From Bacteroidales bacterium Phil6 (GTDB taxonomy: Bacteria > Bacteroidota > Bacteroidia > Bacteroidales > F082): a stretch of 64,000 nucleotides of DNA. The stretch covers positions 86,490 through 150,489 of the forward strand of contig NWBN01000015.1 in the NCBI GenBank assembly GCA_002633315.1, given 5' to 3'. The position numbers and the translations under genes are program-made. Of this stretch, positions 7,416 through 16,422 are shown in pieces (positions within the stretch are counted from its first letter, which is position 1; every line of letters starts with the position of its first letter). The notes below the pieces were generated by a model, which saw nothing but the letters and a program-made list of their open reading frames with translations, did no database searches and was not told the origin of the DNA.

Positions 7416-8261
7416 TTATAGTAACAGAGTCAACTCTTGCGCCTGTTTGTAATCTCCTGCTCTTGAACATGTTTCTATAAGTGCCCTTAACAGTTTGTTT
7501 ATTATTTGAATGTTATTCATAGGCGAGAAATGCTTGTTCTCCGGTTTTATGCCCAATCCTTTTAGATAATGTAAGATTTCGTTTTTAGTGAAAATAATTC
7601 CTTTGTTGAAAGGATTGATATAGAACAATACGTCTTCTGCTTTTGGCATCTTGATGTTATCTTTGATATAAGCCAAAACGAAATGTTGTGGCAGATCGAT
7701 GCCATAAATCGGAATGTTGAGTCGTTGGGCTACGGATATGTATAATATTCCAATGGATAATGGGTTGCCTATGCGTGTTTCAAATAATGTGTTGATATAG
7801 TAGAAATCCGGATTTTTCAGTGTGGAGATATTACCATTTATGTTGTTTATGTTGTAAATGATGTGATTAATTACTTTGATTTGTTCCAAAGGGGTTATTG
7901 TGCGGTTCAATTCTTGATCTATTTGTTCAACCATCAGCATCAGTTGAAAAGTCAACATACTCCAATCAGTATGTGGAAAACGGTGTTTACCGAGTAACAG
8001 GTAAGGTTCGAGTATGTTGCTCGCTCCGTTATTTTTCCATTGTTGTATTTTGTTAATGATAATATGATTCTCTATGTTGTAAATTAATGATTCTATCCTT
8101 TCTTTTTGGATATAACCGATATTTCTGCCAAGATTTTTTTTTAATAATGGTATTGCGGTAGCACCAAAATACATGATGTTTTTTGCGATTTCGCTGTATA
8201 AATTCTCATCAGGCTCATCGGTGAGTTTTATAAGGTTATTTAATGTATTTATGGCAGTCAT
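7416..8261 (-). CDS. SirB1-like transglutaminase-core protein
   Basis: A protein of the Transglut_core2/SirB1 family: cytosolic, catalytic role not established. The conserved core reads TRIGNPLSIGILYISVAQRLNIP followed by GIDLPQHFVLAYI and YINPFNKGIIF, with the cysteine of true transglutaminases replaced as usual in this family by serine (NPLSIG), and His retained (PQHFV). The N-terminal third is helical with HEAT-like character. The ATG at 8261 gives 281 residues; an in-frame GTG at 8285 would add eight. It is convergent with purC and follows nadD on the same strand after about 90 bases. Confidence 0.8.
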   Translation of the reverse strand: MTAINTLNNLIKLTDEPDENLYSEIAKNIMYFGATAIPLLKKNLGRNIGYIQKERIESLIYNIENHIIINKIQQWKNNGASNILEPYLLLGKHRFPHTDWSMLTFQLMLMVEQIDQELNRTITPLEQIKVINHIIYNINNINGNISTLKNPDFYYINTLFETRIGNPLSIGILYISVAQRLNIPIYGIDLPQHFVLAYIKDNIKMPKAEDVLFYINPFNKGIIFTKNEILHYLKGLGIKPENKHFSPMNNIQIINKLLRALIETCSRAGDYKQAQELTLLL

Positions 8262-8352
8262 GTCAGATATTTTAATGATAAACACCTTAAATGACTTTAA
8301 GTTTTATAAATACAGGAAATTAAAAAAATATAATATGATTATAAAGTGTTGT

Positions 8353-8952
8353 TTATATGTTTTGTGAAAGGTCTTCGTAAAAGTGCATATCGATGATATA
8401 TTTGTAAACCAAAGGGTTCATAAAGTAACGTATGTCTTTTTTCTGTGCTATGGCATTACGTATGAATGAAGAAGATACTTCTATCTCAGGGGCATTTATG
8501 ACTGTAACGGCTTTATGATGGACAAGTTTATTGTTTTCATAACCTTTACGTGGATAAACAAGAAGATTATAATTCTCTAAAATCATACGGTAGTTTTTCC
8601 ATTTATGGAAATTTTGAAGGTTGTCCATACCGCAGATGAGACAAAACTCGTTGTTTGGATAACGTTCAGACAGTCTTACTAAAGTATCAATGGTATAAGA
8701 AGGTTGTGGCATGTAAAACTCTATGTCACAGATTTCAAAACGTTCGTCGCCTTTGGTGGCGAGTTCCACCATATACAGCCTGTGTCGGTCTTCGAGCAGA
8801 CTTGTCTTATCCTTAAACGGGTTATGTGGAGATATTACAAACCACAATGAGTCGAGTCCGGCATATTCTACCATATAGTTGGCAAGCATAGTATGCCCGT
8901 TATGTATAGGGTTAAAAGATCCGAAATACAGACCGACTCTGTTTTTTATCAT
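8353..8952 (-). CDS. nadD: Nicotinate-nucleotide adenylyltransferase
   Basis: Transfers AMP from ATP to nicotinate mononucleotide in NAD synthesis. The nucleotidyltransferase signature GSFNPIHNGH is at residues 11-20, followed by SPHNPFK at 41-47 and the C-terminal SSSFIR at 160-165 (ISSTxIR class). Length 199 residues is normal. Its ATG overlaps the end of yicC by four bases, which implies coupled translation. In many relatives a guanylate kinase gene lies between yicC and nadD; it is absent here. Confidence 0.96.
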   Translation of the reverse strand: MIKNRVGLYFGSFNPIHNGHTMLANYMVEYAGLDSLWFVISPHNPFKDKTSLLEDRHRLYMVELATKGDERFEICDIEFYMPQPSYTIDTLVRLSERYPNNEFCLICGMDNLQNFHKWKNYRMILENYNLLVYPRKGYENNKLVHHKAVTVINAPEIEVSSSFIRNAIAQKKDIRYFMNPLVYKYIIDMHFYEDLSQNI

Positions 8953-9821
8953 AAGATATTGAATAATTGTTCCTTTATTTTTTCAAGTTCATCTTTCATC
9001 ATAACAACGAGGCGTTGGATTTCGGCATCGTTTGCTTTTGAACCCAAGGTGTTTATTTCGCGTCCGATTTCCTGACTGATGAAACCGAGTTTCTTACCTG
9101 CAGAGTCTTCATCTATTGACTCAATGAAATAGTCGCAATGTTTTTTCAGTCTTACTTTTTCTTCAGTGATATCTAATTTCTCCAAATAATAAATCAATTC
9201 CTGTTCAAAACGGTTTTTATCATATTGATTGTCATCGATTATGTCGGAAATATTTTTTGTAAGTTTTTGTCTTATGTTTTCATGACGTTTGGCTTCAAAA
9301 GGTATTACCTGATCTAAATACTCAAGTATCAAATGTATTCTGTTGATAAGGTCCTTTTTCAATATATCACCTTCATTAATTCTAAATGTATCGACCTGTT
9401 TTAAGGATTCGGACAGTGCAGATTTTATATTATTTTCAAACTCCTCATCATATTGTTGTTCCGGAGTGGCGAATATACCGGGCATTCTGAATATGAGCAT
9501 GGCAAGGTCAGAGGTGGGAGGGATGTTGAACTCCTCGGATATTTCTTTTATTTGTTTCAGATATGAGGAGATGACATCTTTGTGAATATTTACATTTTGT
9601 TCACTTTCAGCATTGGTGACGGTAATTACGGCGTCAATTTTGCCTCTCTGAAGCGCAGCAGCCATTATGTTTCTATAGTCGAACTCATAGATTTTAAGTT
9701 CGGAAGGAAGTTTAATGCTGAGATCTAACTGTTTGCTGTTCAAGGTTTTTATTTCAACAGTTATTGTCTTTCCATGGCAAATTCTTTCAGCTTTGCCATA
9801 TCCTGTCATCGATTTAATCAT
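8949..9821 (-). CDS. yicC: YicC/YloC family endoribonuclease
   Basis: YicC family protein, 290 residues, a broadly conserved RNase-like protein involved in sRNA or mRNA turnover. It starts with the family hallmark MIKSMTGYGKAE, continues with IKTLNSKQLDLSIKLP, and ends with the DUF1732 domain where KKLGFISQEIGREINTLGSKA is strongly conserved. The ATG at 9821 is selected because it begins the hallmark and lies 17 bases after a -7 element (9839-9846); an upstream in-frame start at 9869 would lie before that promoter. It is co-transcribed with nadD. Confidence 0.95.
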   Translation of the reverse strand: MIKSMTGYGKAERICHGKTITVEIKTLNSKQLDLSIKLPSELKIYEFDYRNIMAAALQRGKIDAVITVTNAESEQNVNIHKDVISSYLKQIKEISEEFNIPPTSDLAMLIFRMPGIFATPEQQYDEEFENNIKSALSESLKQVDTFRINEGDILKKDLINRIHLILEYLDQVIPFEAKRHENIRQKLTKNISDIIDDNQYDKNRFEQELIYYLEKLDITEEKVRLKKHCDYFIESIDEDSAGKKLGFISQEIGREINTLGSKANDAEIQRLVVMMKDELEKIKEQLFNIL

Positions 9822-9838
9822 CTTAATCTTATTTGTTG

Positions 9839-9846
9839 CAAAAATA
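9839..9846 (-). promoter_or_regulatory. -7 element of yicC-nadD
   Basis: TATTTTTG on the minus strand, 17 bases upstream of the yicC ATG; decides the start. Confidence 0.6.
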
Positions 9847-9935
9847 AAACATACTTGTAAAAATAGCAATAAGATGCTGTTTAAATTTTGGTATTAATGT
9901 GTATAAATATCAAATTTAAACTGTAAAATTTTTTA

Positions 9936-9965
9936 TTGATGGTTTAGAAAATTAGATTATCTTTG
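9936..9965 (+). promoter_or_regulatory. Promoter of ornithine aminotransferase gene
   Basis: TTG (9936-9938), 19 bases, TATCTTTG (9958-9965): a near-ideal Bacteroidetes sigma-ABfr promoter 40 bases before the ATG. Confidence 0.75.
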
Positions 9966-10005
9966 TAACTTGTTAATGTAAAAAAATATTATAAAAATAA
10001 TAACT

Positions 10006-11232
10006 ATGTCAGAAAAAATGACTTCTCAAAAAGCAATGGAGTTGGAAGCCCGTTATGGAGCTCACAACTATCACCCACTACCCGTGGTATTGGCTAAAGG
10101 CAAGGGTGCTAAAGTGTGGGATGTGGAAGGTGTTGAATATTATGATTTCTTGTCAGCATATTCTGCTGTAAATCAAGGACATTGTCATCCAAAGATTATT
10201 GAAGCCCTGTGTGAGCAGGCTCATACTCTTACTTTGAGTTCTCGTGCATTTTATAATGATTGTCTCGGACCATGGGAGAAATATGTTACCGAGTATTTTG
10301 GATACGACAAGGTGTTGCCAATGAATACCGGTGCGGAAGCCGATGAGACAGCATTGAAGCTCGCACGTCGTTGGGGTACAGTTTGCAAAGGCATTCCGAA
10401 TGACGAAGTGACAATAGTTTGCTGTGAAGGTAATTTCCATGGACGTACCATTACCATCATAACCATGTCGAATGACCCGGATTCTTATGCTAATTATGGT
10501 CCTCTTACTCCGGGATTTATTCGCATTCCATACAATGATGCTGATGCTTTGGAGGCAGTCTTGGCAGAACATCATGAAAAAATCGCTGCATTTCTCGTAG
10601 AACCAATTCAGGGTGAAGCCGGAGTTTATGTTCCTGATGATGGTTATCTTAAGAAATGTTATGACATCTGTCATAAATATAATGTATTATTCATGGCTGA
10701 CGAGGTACAAAGCGGTATAGCTCGTACCGGCAAGATGCTTGCTTGTGATCATGAAGGTGTTCGTCCTGATATATTAATCCTTGGCAAGGCACTCGGAGGT
10801 GGAGTAGTGCCAGTGTCTGCTGTTTTGGCTGATGATTATATTATGTTGAATATCAAACCTGGAGAACATGGTTCTACTTTCGGGGGCAACCCAATAGCTG
10901 CCAAAGTAAGTACTGCTGCATTGCAGGTCATTAAAGATGAACATCTTATGGAAAAAGCTGAATATCTCGGTAAAATATTCCGTGATGAGATCTCTAAAAT
11001 CGACTCTCCAATGATAGAAAAAGTCAGAGGTAAAGGCTTGCTTAATGCAGTCATTATTCGTCCTAAAGATGGTAAAGAGGCTTGGGACGTTTGTATGAAG
11101 ATGAAAGAAAATGGCGTCCTCGCCAAACCTACTCATCAGCATATTATCCGTTTCGCACCTCCGCTCGTGATAACGGAAGAAGAATTGCGTGACGCTATTG
11201 AGAGAATTAAAAAATCCATATTGTCATTCTAA
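10006..11232 (+). CDS. rocD: Ornithine aminotransferase
   Basis: PLP enzyme that moves the delta-amino group of ornithine to 2-oxoglutarate, giving glutamate semialdehyde; it links arginine/ornithine breakdown with proline and glutamate. The N-terminal SQKAMELEARYGAHNYHPL is typical of ornithine transaminases rather than acetylornithine ones. PLP-site residues: MNTGAEADETALKLAR at 106-121, Asp232 in ADEVQSG, and the Schiff-base Lys261 in ILGKALGGG. 408 residues, full length. Monocistronic, with its own promoter and terminator. Confidence 0.95.
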   Translation: MSEKMTSQKAMELEARYGAHNYHPLPVVLAKGKGAKVWDVEGVEYYDFLSAYSAVNQGHCHPKIIEALCEQAHTLTLSSRAFYNDCLGPWEKYVTEYFGYDKVLPMNTGAEADETALKLARRWGTVCKGIPNDEVTIVCCEGNFHGRTITIITMSNDPDSYANYGPLTPGFIRIPYNDADALEAVLAEHHEKIAAFLVEPIQGEAGVYVPDDGYLKKCYDICHKYNVLFMADEVQSGIARTGKMLACDHEGVRPDILILGKALGGGVVPVSAVLADDYIMLNIKPGEHGSTFGGNPIAAKVSTAALQVIKDEHLMEKAEYLGKIFRDEISKIDSPMIEKVRGKGLLNAVIIRPKDGKEAWDVCMKMKENGVLAKPTHQHIIRFAPPLVITEEELRDAIERIKKSILSF

Positions 11233-11250
11233 TCGGGAGTTTATGATGTT

Positions 11251-11289
11251 AAAGGCGTGCCATAAAAAGTGACACGCCTTTGATTTTTT
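11251..11289 (+). terminator. Terminator of rocD
   Basis: AAAGGCGTG (11251-11259) pairs with CACGCCTTT (11273-11281) and is followed by a T-rich tail. Confidence 0.8.
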
Positions 11290-11362
11290 GATAATATGTT
11301 AAACATAAAAATTGTACATGTATATGCAATAATTGTTGTCTGACGATTATTTTGATTATTTT

Positions 11363-11740
11363 TTAATCATCGATGACAATATCTTTCCCAAATGGTGTCA
11401 AAGCTAATCCTGCAAGTTTGAAATGTTGTCTTCCGAAAGGTATTCCTATGATTGTTATAAATAACACACACCCTAGAAACAAATGTGTCAGTGCAATCCA
11501 GATGCCCCCACAAAAGAACCAAATGATGTTCATTAAAGTTTGAAGGCATCCTGTTGACATGTCCATGTTTATTGCAGTACGTCCAAATGGCCAAATGGCA
11601 AGAGACCCCATTTTAAGTGTCTGTATGCCGAATGGAATGCCTATTATTGTTATCATCAATATTAAACTTGAGAAAAAATATTCCAAAGCGATGGCAAAAC
11701 CGCCAAGAATCAACCATAAAATATTCAATATAAATTTCAT
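11363..11740 (-). CDS. yccF: YccF-domain inner membrane protein
   Basis: A 125-residue membrane protein with two YccF repeats: ILMITIIGIPFGIQTLKMGSLAIWPFGR and a second copy VLFITIIGIPFGRQHFKLAGLALTPFGK. Four hydrophobic segments are visible. The function of YccF is unknown; it is an inner-membrane protein. The ATG at 11740 is preferred because a -7 element TATATTTG lies at 11760-11767 on the minus strand, upstream of it and overlapping any longer start. Divergent from the 11895 gene. Confidence 0.93.
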   Translation of the reverse strand: MKFILNILWLILGGFAIALEYFFSSLILMITIIGIPFGIQTLKMGSLAIWPFGRTAINMDMSTGCLQTLMNIIWFFCGGIWIALTHLFLGCVLFITIIGIPFGRQHFKLAGLALTPFGKDIVIDD

Positions 11741-11759
11741 AAGGATTATGTTATTTCTG

Positions 11760-11767
11760 CAAATATA
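11760..11767 (-). promoter_or_regulatory. -7 element of yccF
   Basis: TATATTTG on the minus strand, 19 bases upstream of the ATG at 11740. Confidence 0.5.
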
Positions 11768-11819
11768 CAAAAAACAATTGACAAAAGAAGTTTTTTTAAT
11801 AATTTACAAAAAAAATCAA

Positions 11820-11827
11820 TATCTTTG
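11820..11827 (+). promoter_or_regulatory. -7 element of the 11895 gene
   Basis: TATCTTTG, 67 bases before the ATG at 11895. The leader contains a 24-codon frame from 11834 that overlaps the gene start; probably chance. Confidence 0.5.
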
Positions 11828-11894
11828 CAGATAATGAAGTGGTTGACTATACGGTTTCGCTGTTGTATTAGCTTGTATTTGGTAAATTTTTGTC

Positions 11895-12311
11895 ATGGAA
11901 TGGTTTAAGGTGAAAAATGAAGATGGTAAAATAAGGATTTTTGATCCGGTAAGAAAGATTTATTGTACTTTGACTCCGGAAGAAAAAGTCCGACAAACAG
12001 TCTTGCATCATCTTATAGAAGACAGAAAATATCCTTCAGGGCTGGTAGCTGTTGAGTATTCCATAAAAGTTAACGGATTGAATAAACGGTGTGATATTGT
12101 GGTTTTCAATCGTTGTGGTGAACCTTTTATGATAGTGGAATGTAAAGCGGAATCAGTAGCCATAGATGAAAAAGTGTTACATCAGATTATACGTTATTAT
12201 TCCGGGTTGAGATGTGAATATTTTCTGTTGACGAATCTTAAGACCACTTTATGTGTAAAAATTGATGACGGGAGACTTGTGCCTCAAGATGATATTCCGG
12301 AATATTTATAG
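11895..12311 (+). CDS. Stand-alone type I restriction R-subunit N-terminal (HsdR_N) domain protein
   Basis: A 138-residue protein made only of the HsdR_N-type PD-(D/E)XK nuclease domain found at the N-terminus of type I restriction R subunits. Visible: VRQTVLHHLIEDRKYP (entry helix), EYSIKVNGLNKRCDIVVF with Asp67, and the ECK motif with Glu82 and Lys84 (D-x14-ExK), then HQIIRYYSGLRCEYFLLTN. No helicase domain or methylase lies nearby, so this is not a restriction system. Such short copies are common in Bacteroidetes, and their role is unknown; nuclease activity is possible but not shown. Confidence 0.85.
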   Translation: MEWFKVKNEDGKIRIFDPVRKIYCTLTPEEKVRQTVLHHLIEDRKYPSGLVAVEYSIKVNGLNKRCDIVVFNRCGEPFMIVECKAESVAIDEKVLHQIIRYYSGLRCEYFLLTNLKTTLCVKIDDGRLVPQDDIPEYL

Positions 12312-12521
12312 GGTATGAAATATCGGGTTCAAGTGTTGGAATTTAGAGGCTATGTAAGGGAATTATTGACCAAATATTTGACTCTGAACTTGTATGGAAA
12401 TTCTGTTATTATACATTTTTAAAAGTCAAGAAATCTATTTCTTTAGAATCGCAAACTTTAATTGGATGCCAATGATTGAAAACAAAAATTTCACAAAGCA
12501 CTTGCATATATGTAAAATCCA

Positions 12522-13103
12522 TTACGTTTCGCTTGTGTTTTTGTACAATTTCTTCATTATGATTTTAACAAGTAATGTAACACACCAGCCAATAAGCAAT
12601 CCTGTCAATGCTCCTGCGATTACATCTCCGGGGTAATGCACACCCATGTATATCCTGCTGTAAGCTATTATGGCAGCCCATGGAAACATTATCCATGCAA
12701 TATTTTTGTAATATGGTTTGAAGAAGGAAGTGATGAAGACTGCAAATGCAAAGACATTACACGCATGTGACGAGATGAATCCGTAGGCACCTCCGCAATG
12801 TCCGTTGGGAAGATATACAAGGTCTTTTATGCTTTCCTCATGACAGGGACGTGGTCGCTGAAAAATCGGCTTGAATACATGAGCAGAGATCTGGTCGGAA
12901 CAAATAACAAGTAAAATGACGCCGGCAATGACAATAAGACCTTTCCATCTGTATTTATAAAACACCAGGAACAAAAGAACCGCATAAAACGGAATCCACG
13001 AGGCAGTGCCGGAAATAAAAATCATTATTGGGTCTAACCAATTGACATGCAGACCATTGAGGAACAGGAACAACTCTTTGTCTAAATTTATGATATGTTC
13101 CAT
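12522..13103 (-). CDS. PAP2-family membrane phosphatase
   Basis: Integral-membrane lipid phosphatase of the PAP2 class, 193 residues with five or six membrane segments. The three-part active site is visible: KPIFQRPRP (K-x6-RP, residues 78-86), SSHACN around His113 in place of PSGH, and SRIYMGVHYPGD with Arg150, His156 and Asp160. Substrates in the class are undecaprenyl pyrophosphate, phosphatidic acid or lipid A phosphates; which one applies is not decidable. It begins 3 bases after obg and is the last gene of the ricT-gldH-mrcA-obg operon. The 210 bases between 12312 and 12521 hold no feature seen. Confidence 0.93.
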   Translation of the reverse strand: MEHIINLDKELFLFLNGLHVNWLDPIMIFISGTASWIPFYAVLLFLVFYKYRWKGLIVIAGVILLVICSDQISAHVFKPIFQRPRPCHEESIKDLVYLPNGHCGGAYGFISSHACNVFAFAVFITSFFKPYYKNIAWIMFPWAAIIAYSRIYMGVHYPGDVIAGALTGLLIGWCVTLLVKIIMKKLYKNTSET

Positions 13104-13106
13104 AAT

Positions 13107-14114
13107 TTATAATTCATTGTCATCGTCGGTGATACAAAGCCAAATAAGATCTTTCAATTCTTTAATGCCTTGATTGGTAGCTGAACTGATAAAGACATGC
13201 GGCACTTTTTTCGGAAGATGACGTCGTATGTTTTTCATTGTATCTTCATCAATCAGGTCACATTTGCTTACGGCAAGTATTCTTTTTTTGTCGAGCAGGT
13301 CGGGATTGTATTTTTTCAGTTCGTTAAGTAGGATATCGTAAGATTCTTTAACGTTGGGACTGTCGGCAGATATTAGGAACAATAGTATGGAGTTGCGTTC
13401 TATATGGCGTAAGAATCTTATTCCCAATCCTTTGCCTTCGGCTGCGCCTTCTATTATTCCGGGAATGTCAGCCATGATGAAAGATTTGAAGTCATAATAA
13501 GGCACTATTCCGAGGTTAGGTGTCAGTGTGGTGAAAGGATAGTCGGCTATTTCAGGTTTGGCGGCTGACACTGTAGAAAGCAGGGTAGATTTTCCTGCGT
13601 TTGGGAATCCCACTAAACCAACATCGGCAAGTAGTTTCAATTCTATGACTATCCACCGTTCTTCCGACGGTTCTCCCGGTTGTGAGAATTTGGGTGCCTG
13701 CATGGTAGAAGTCTTGAAAAAGGTGTTACCTTTGCCACCACGGCCGCCTCTCATCAATACTATTTCCTGTCCGTCTTCTGTCACTTCGCCGAGAGGCTCG
13801 TGAGTGTCAGCGTCGTATGCTGTTGAACCTAACGGCACATCTATATAAATGTTTTTCCCGCTTGCGCCAGTTCTTTGGTTAGCGCCTCCGGATTCTCCGT
13901 CCTCAGCAAAAAGATGTTTGGTATAGCGAAGATGCAACAATGTCCACATCTGGGCGTTGCCGCGCATCACGACATCGCCGCCTTTGCCACCGTCACCTCC
14001 GTCGGGACCGCCTTTGGGTACATATTTGGCGCGGTTGAAATGCATGGACCCATTGCCGCCTTTCCCGGAACGACAAAATATCTTAACGTAATCGACAAAA
14101 TTTGAGCCTGACAT
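13107..14114 (-). CDS. obg: GTPase Obg/CgtA
   Basis: Essential ribosome-associated GTPase for 50S assembly and stress control. The glycine-rich OBG domain fills residues 1-160 (KGGPDGGDGGKGGDVV). The GTPase domain follows with G1 GFPNAGKST at 169-177, G3 DIPG at 216-219 and G4 SKCD near 285. The C-terminal OCT domain of Bacillus Obg is absent and the protein ends shortly after the GTPase fold with an acidic tail, as in Bacteroidetes. It sits 15 bases after mrcA in the same operon. Confidence 0.97.
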   Translation of the reverse strand: MSGSNFVDYVKIFCRSGKGGNGSMHFNRAKYVPKGGPDGGDGGKGGDVVMRGNAQMWTLLHLRYTKHLFAEDGESGGANQRTGASGKNIYIDVPLGSTAYDADTHEPLGEVTEDGQEIVLMRGGRGGKGNTFFKTSTMQAPKFSQPGEPSEERWIVIELKLLADVGLVGFPNAGKSTLLSTVSAAKPEIADYPFTTLTPNLGIVPYYDFKSFIMADIPGIIEGAAEGKGLGIRFLRHIERNSILLFLISADSPNVKESYDILLNELKKYNPDLLDKKRILAVSKCDLIDEDTMKNIRRHLPKKVPHVFISSATNQGIKELKDLIWLCITDDDNEL

Positions 14115-14129
14115 AAATAATCTTTGATA

Positions 14130-16421
14130 TTAAAACTCTTCTTCTATTAAGTATTCGTTGCCGGGTTCATCCGGACTGTTGTTTGTAGTGCCGTTCTGCT
14201 GTTCATAAAGATCACAGTCGAAATCCAATGACACATCGGACAATGGTTTTGGGAAGTCTCCTTTGCTTACATGCAGTTGAGGGTCGGCATAAATCTTTTG
14301 CATATACAATGCCCAGATAGGCAGAGCCATATTGGCGCCCTGCCCGAGCTGTAAGGTTCTGAAATGCACTGAACGGTCTTCGGCACCGGTCCATACACCT
14401 GTCGTAAGGTCGGGAGTGATGCCCATGAACCAACCATCGCTATGATTTTGGGTAGTGCCGGTCTTGCCGGCTATTGGATTCATCAAATTATATTTGTATC
14501 TCAGACGTACGCCTGTGCCGCTTTGTACCACACCTTTCATCAGCTCTATCATCTTATATGCGGTTATCTCGTCTAAAGCCTCCGATTGTTCGGCAGAAAA
14601 AGTTTCTATGATATTACCGTTTTTATCTTCAATTTTGGTAACGAATAATGGTTTGACGTAAACGCCCTGATTGGCAAAAGTGTTCATGGCACCTACCATT
14701 TCATAAAGAGACAGGTCGCATACTCCAAGACATATTGAAGGCACTGCGGGTATGGGAGATGTCACGCCCATACGACGAGCCATCTGTATAATAGCTTCAG
14801 GACCAAAACGTTTCATCAGATATGTGGAGATTCTGTTGTTGGATTGTGCCAATGCCCATTTCAGTGTCACTTCTTCGCCGAACTTGCTTTTCCCCGAGTC
14901 CTTGGGTTCCCAGAAAGTACCGTCGGGCAGTTCAATGCTGTAGCTGATATTGGGCACTTTGGTACATGGTGTATATTCACCTTCCTGCATGGCGAGCGAA
15001 TAAAGGAATGGCTTAAAAGTAGAACCTACTTGACGACGTGCCTGTGTCACATGGTCATATTGGAAAAATCTATGGTCGTTGCCTCCAACATAAGCTTTGA
15101 CATGTCCGGTATGTGTTTCTATGGACATTAAGGAAGCCTGAAGGAAAAATTTGTAATAAAGGATGGAATCTAAAGGAGACATCACGGTATCTATAGGACC
15201 GTCCCATGAGAATACTTCCATGCTTACGGGTTTTTTGAAGTTTTCCATTATGGAGTCGAAACTCATTCCTGCATTATTCAGCACACGGTAGCGTTCTGAA
15301 CGTTTTATCGACAACTCCATAACATGGTTTATTTCAGTTGTATCAGTTAGGTCGAAAGGAGCATTCGGAATACCTTTCCAGTGTTCGTAAAAAGCGGGTT
15401 GGAGGTAAAGTGCCAGATGTTCTCTTATGGCGTCTTCGGCATATTGCTGCATCCTTGAGTCTATTGTTGTATATACACGAAGACCGTCTTTATAGATGTT
15501 GTATTTCTCTCCGTTGGCTTTAGTGTGTGTGTTTGCCCAATCGGTTAGGAAGTTTCTTAAAAATTCACGGAAATAGGTGGCTTGTCCCGTGTTGTGGTCA
15601 GACATGCCGTATTTAGACATGTCTATGGGAATCAAAGATATAGAATCACATTCTTGTTGTGTTATGAAATTGTATGTAGCCATTTGTTGCAACACGAGGT
15701 TACGGCGACGAAGAGCGCGGTCGGGATTTCTTACCGGGCTGAGACGTGAAGGTCCGTTGACAACACCTGCCATTAGTGCTGCCTCCTGTATGTTGAGTTC
15801 AGCAGGAGTCTTTTTGAAAAAAGTCTCGGCAGCCTTTTTGATGCCGTATGAGTTATGTCCGAAAAAAACAGTATTAAGATACATGGAAATAATCTCATTC
15901 TTGGAATAGTTATATTCCAATTTTGTGGCAGTCACCCATTCCTGTAACTTACGAATGACTAATTGTACGGTGTTGAGATTTTCTCCACGTGGAAAAAGAT
16001 TTTTTGCAAGTTGTTGAGTGAGGGTGCTGCCTCCACCTCTTTCAGTACCTGTCAGCAATCCTATTGCCACTCGAAACAGAGCCTTTTGGTCAATACCGGA
16101 ATGTTCATAGAAACGATAGTCTTCTATTGCGATGAGTGCATTTATAAGATATGGTGACAACTCCTCATAACTTACATTAGTACGATTTTCAATGTAATAA
16201 TTTCCAAGTAATTGCCCGTCAGCAGAAATGATTTCAGTAGCCAAATTGGTATTCGGGTTTTCCAAATCTTCAAAAGTTGGCATCTTGCCAAACCATTCAT
16301 GCACTATTCCGTAAAAAAGCAAAAATACCGATATAACAAAAACGAAAAATAAAGACCAAAGTACTATTACAAATGGCTTTATCCCGGATTTTTTCTTTTC
16401 TTCTTTATTTTTTTTAGCCAT
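14130..16421 (-). CDS. mrcA: Bifunctional penicillin-binding protein 1A
   Basis: Class A PBP that polymerises glycan strands and cross-links peptides at the periplasmic face of the inner membrane. One N-terminal membrane anchor is at about 16-40. The glycosyltransferase GT51 domain shows EDYRFYEHSG with catalytic Glu100, and GGGSTLTQQLAKN at 129-141. The transpeptidase shows STFK with Ser467/Lys470, SNN at 527-529 and KTGT at 653-656. 763 residues, full length, acidic tail. It begins 1 base after gldH in a five-gene operon. Confidence 0.97.
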   Translation of the reverse strand: MAKKNKEEKKKSGIKPFVIVLWSLFFVFVISVFLLFYGIVHEWFGKMPTFEDLENPNTNLATEIISADGQLLGNYYIENRTNVSYEELSPYLINALIAIEDYRFYEHSGIDQKALFRVAIGLLTGTERGGGSTLTQQLAKNLFPRGENLNTVQLVIRKLQEWVTATKLEYNYSKNEIISMYLNTVFFGHNSYGIKKAAETFFKKTPAELNIQEAALMAGVVNGPSRLSPVRNPDRALRRRNLVLQQMATYNFITQQECDSISLIPIDMSKYGMSDHNTGQATYFREFLRNFLTDWANTHTKANGEKYNIYKDGLRVYTTIDSRMQQYAEDAIREHLALYLQPAFYEHWKGIPNAPFDLTDTTEINHVMELSIKRSERYRVLNNAGMSFDSIMENFKKPVSMEVFSWDGPIDTVMSPLDSILYYKFFLQASLMSIETHTGHVKAYVGGNDHRFFQYDHVTQARRQVGSTFKPFLYSLAMQEGEYTPCTKVPNISYSIELPDGTFWEPKDSGKSKFGEEVTLKWALAQSNNRISTYLMKRFGPEAIIQMARRMGVTSPIPAVPSICLGVCDLSLYEMVGAMNTFANQGVYVKPLFVTKIEDKNGNIIETFSAEQSEALDEITAYKMIELMKGVVQSGTGVRLRYKYNLMNPIAGKTGTTQNHSDGWFMGITPDLTTGVWTGAEDRSVHFRTLQLGQGANMALPIWALYMQKIYADPQLHVSKGDFPKPLSDVSLDFDCDLYEQQNGTTNNSPDEPGNEYLIEEEF

Positions 16422-16422
16422 A

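Noticed and set aside
11834..11908. 24-codon frame overlapping the start of the HsdR_N-type gene
   Set aside because: No conserved features; regulatory coupling is possible but cannot be supported.
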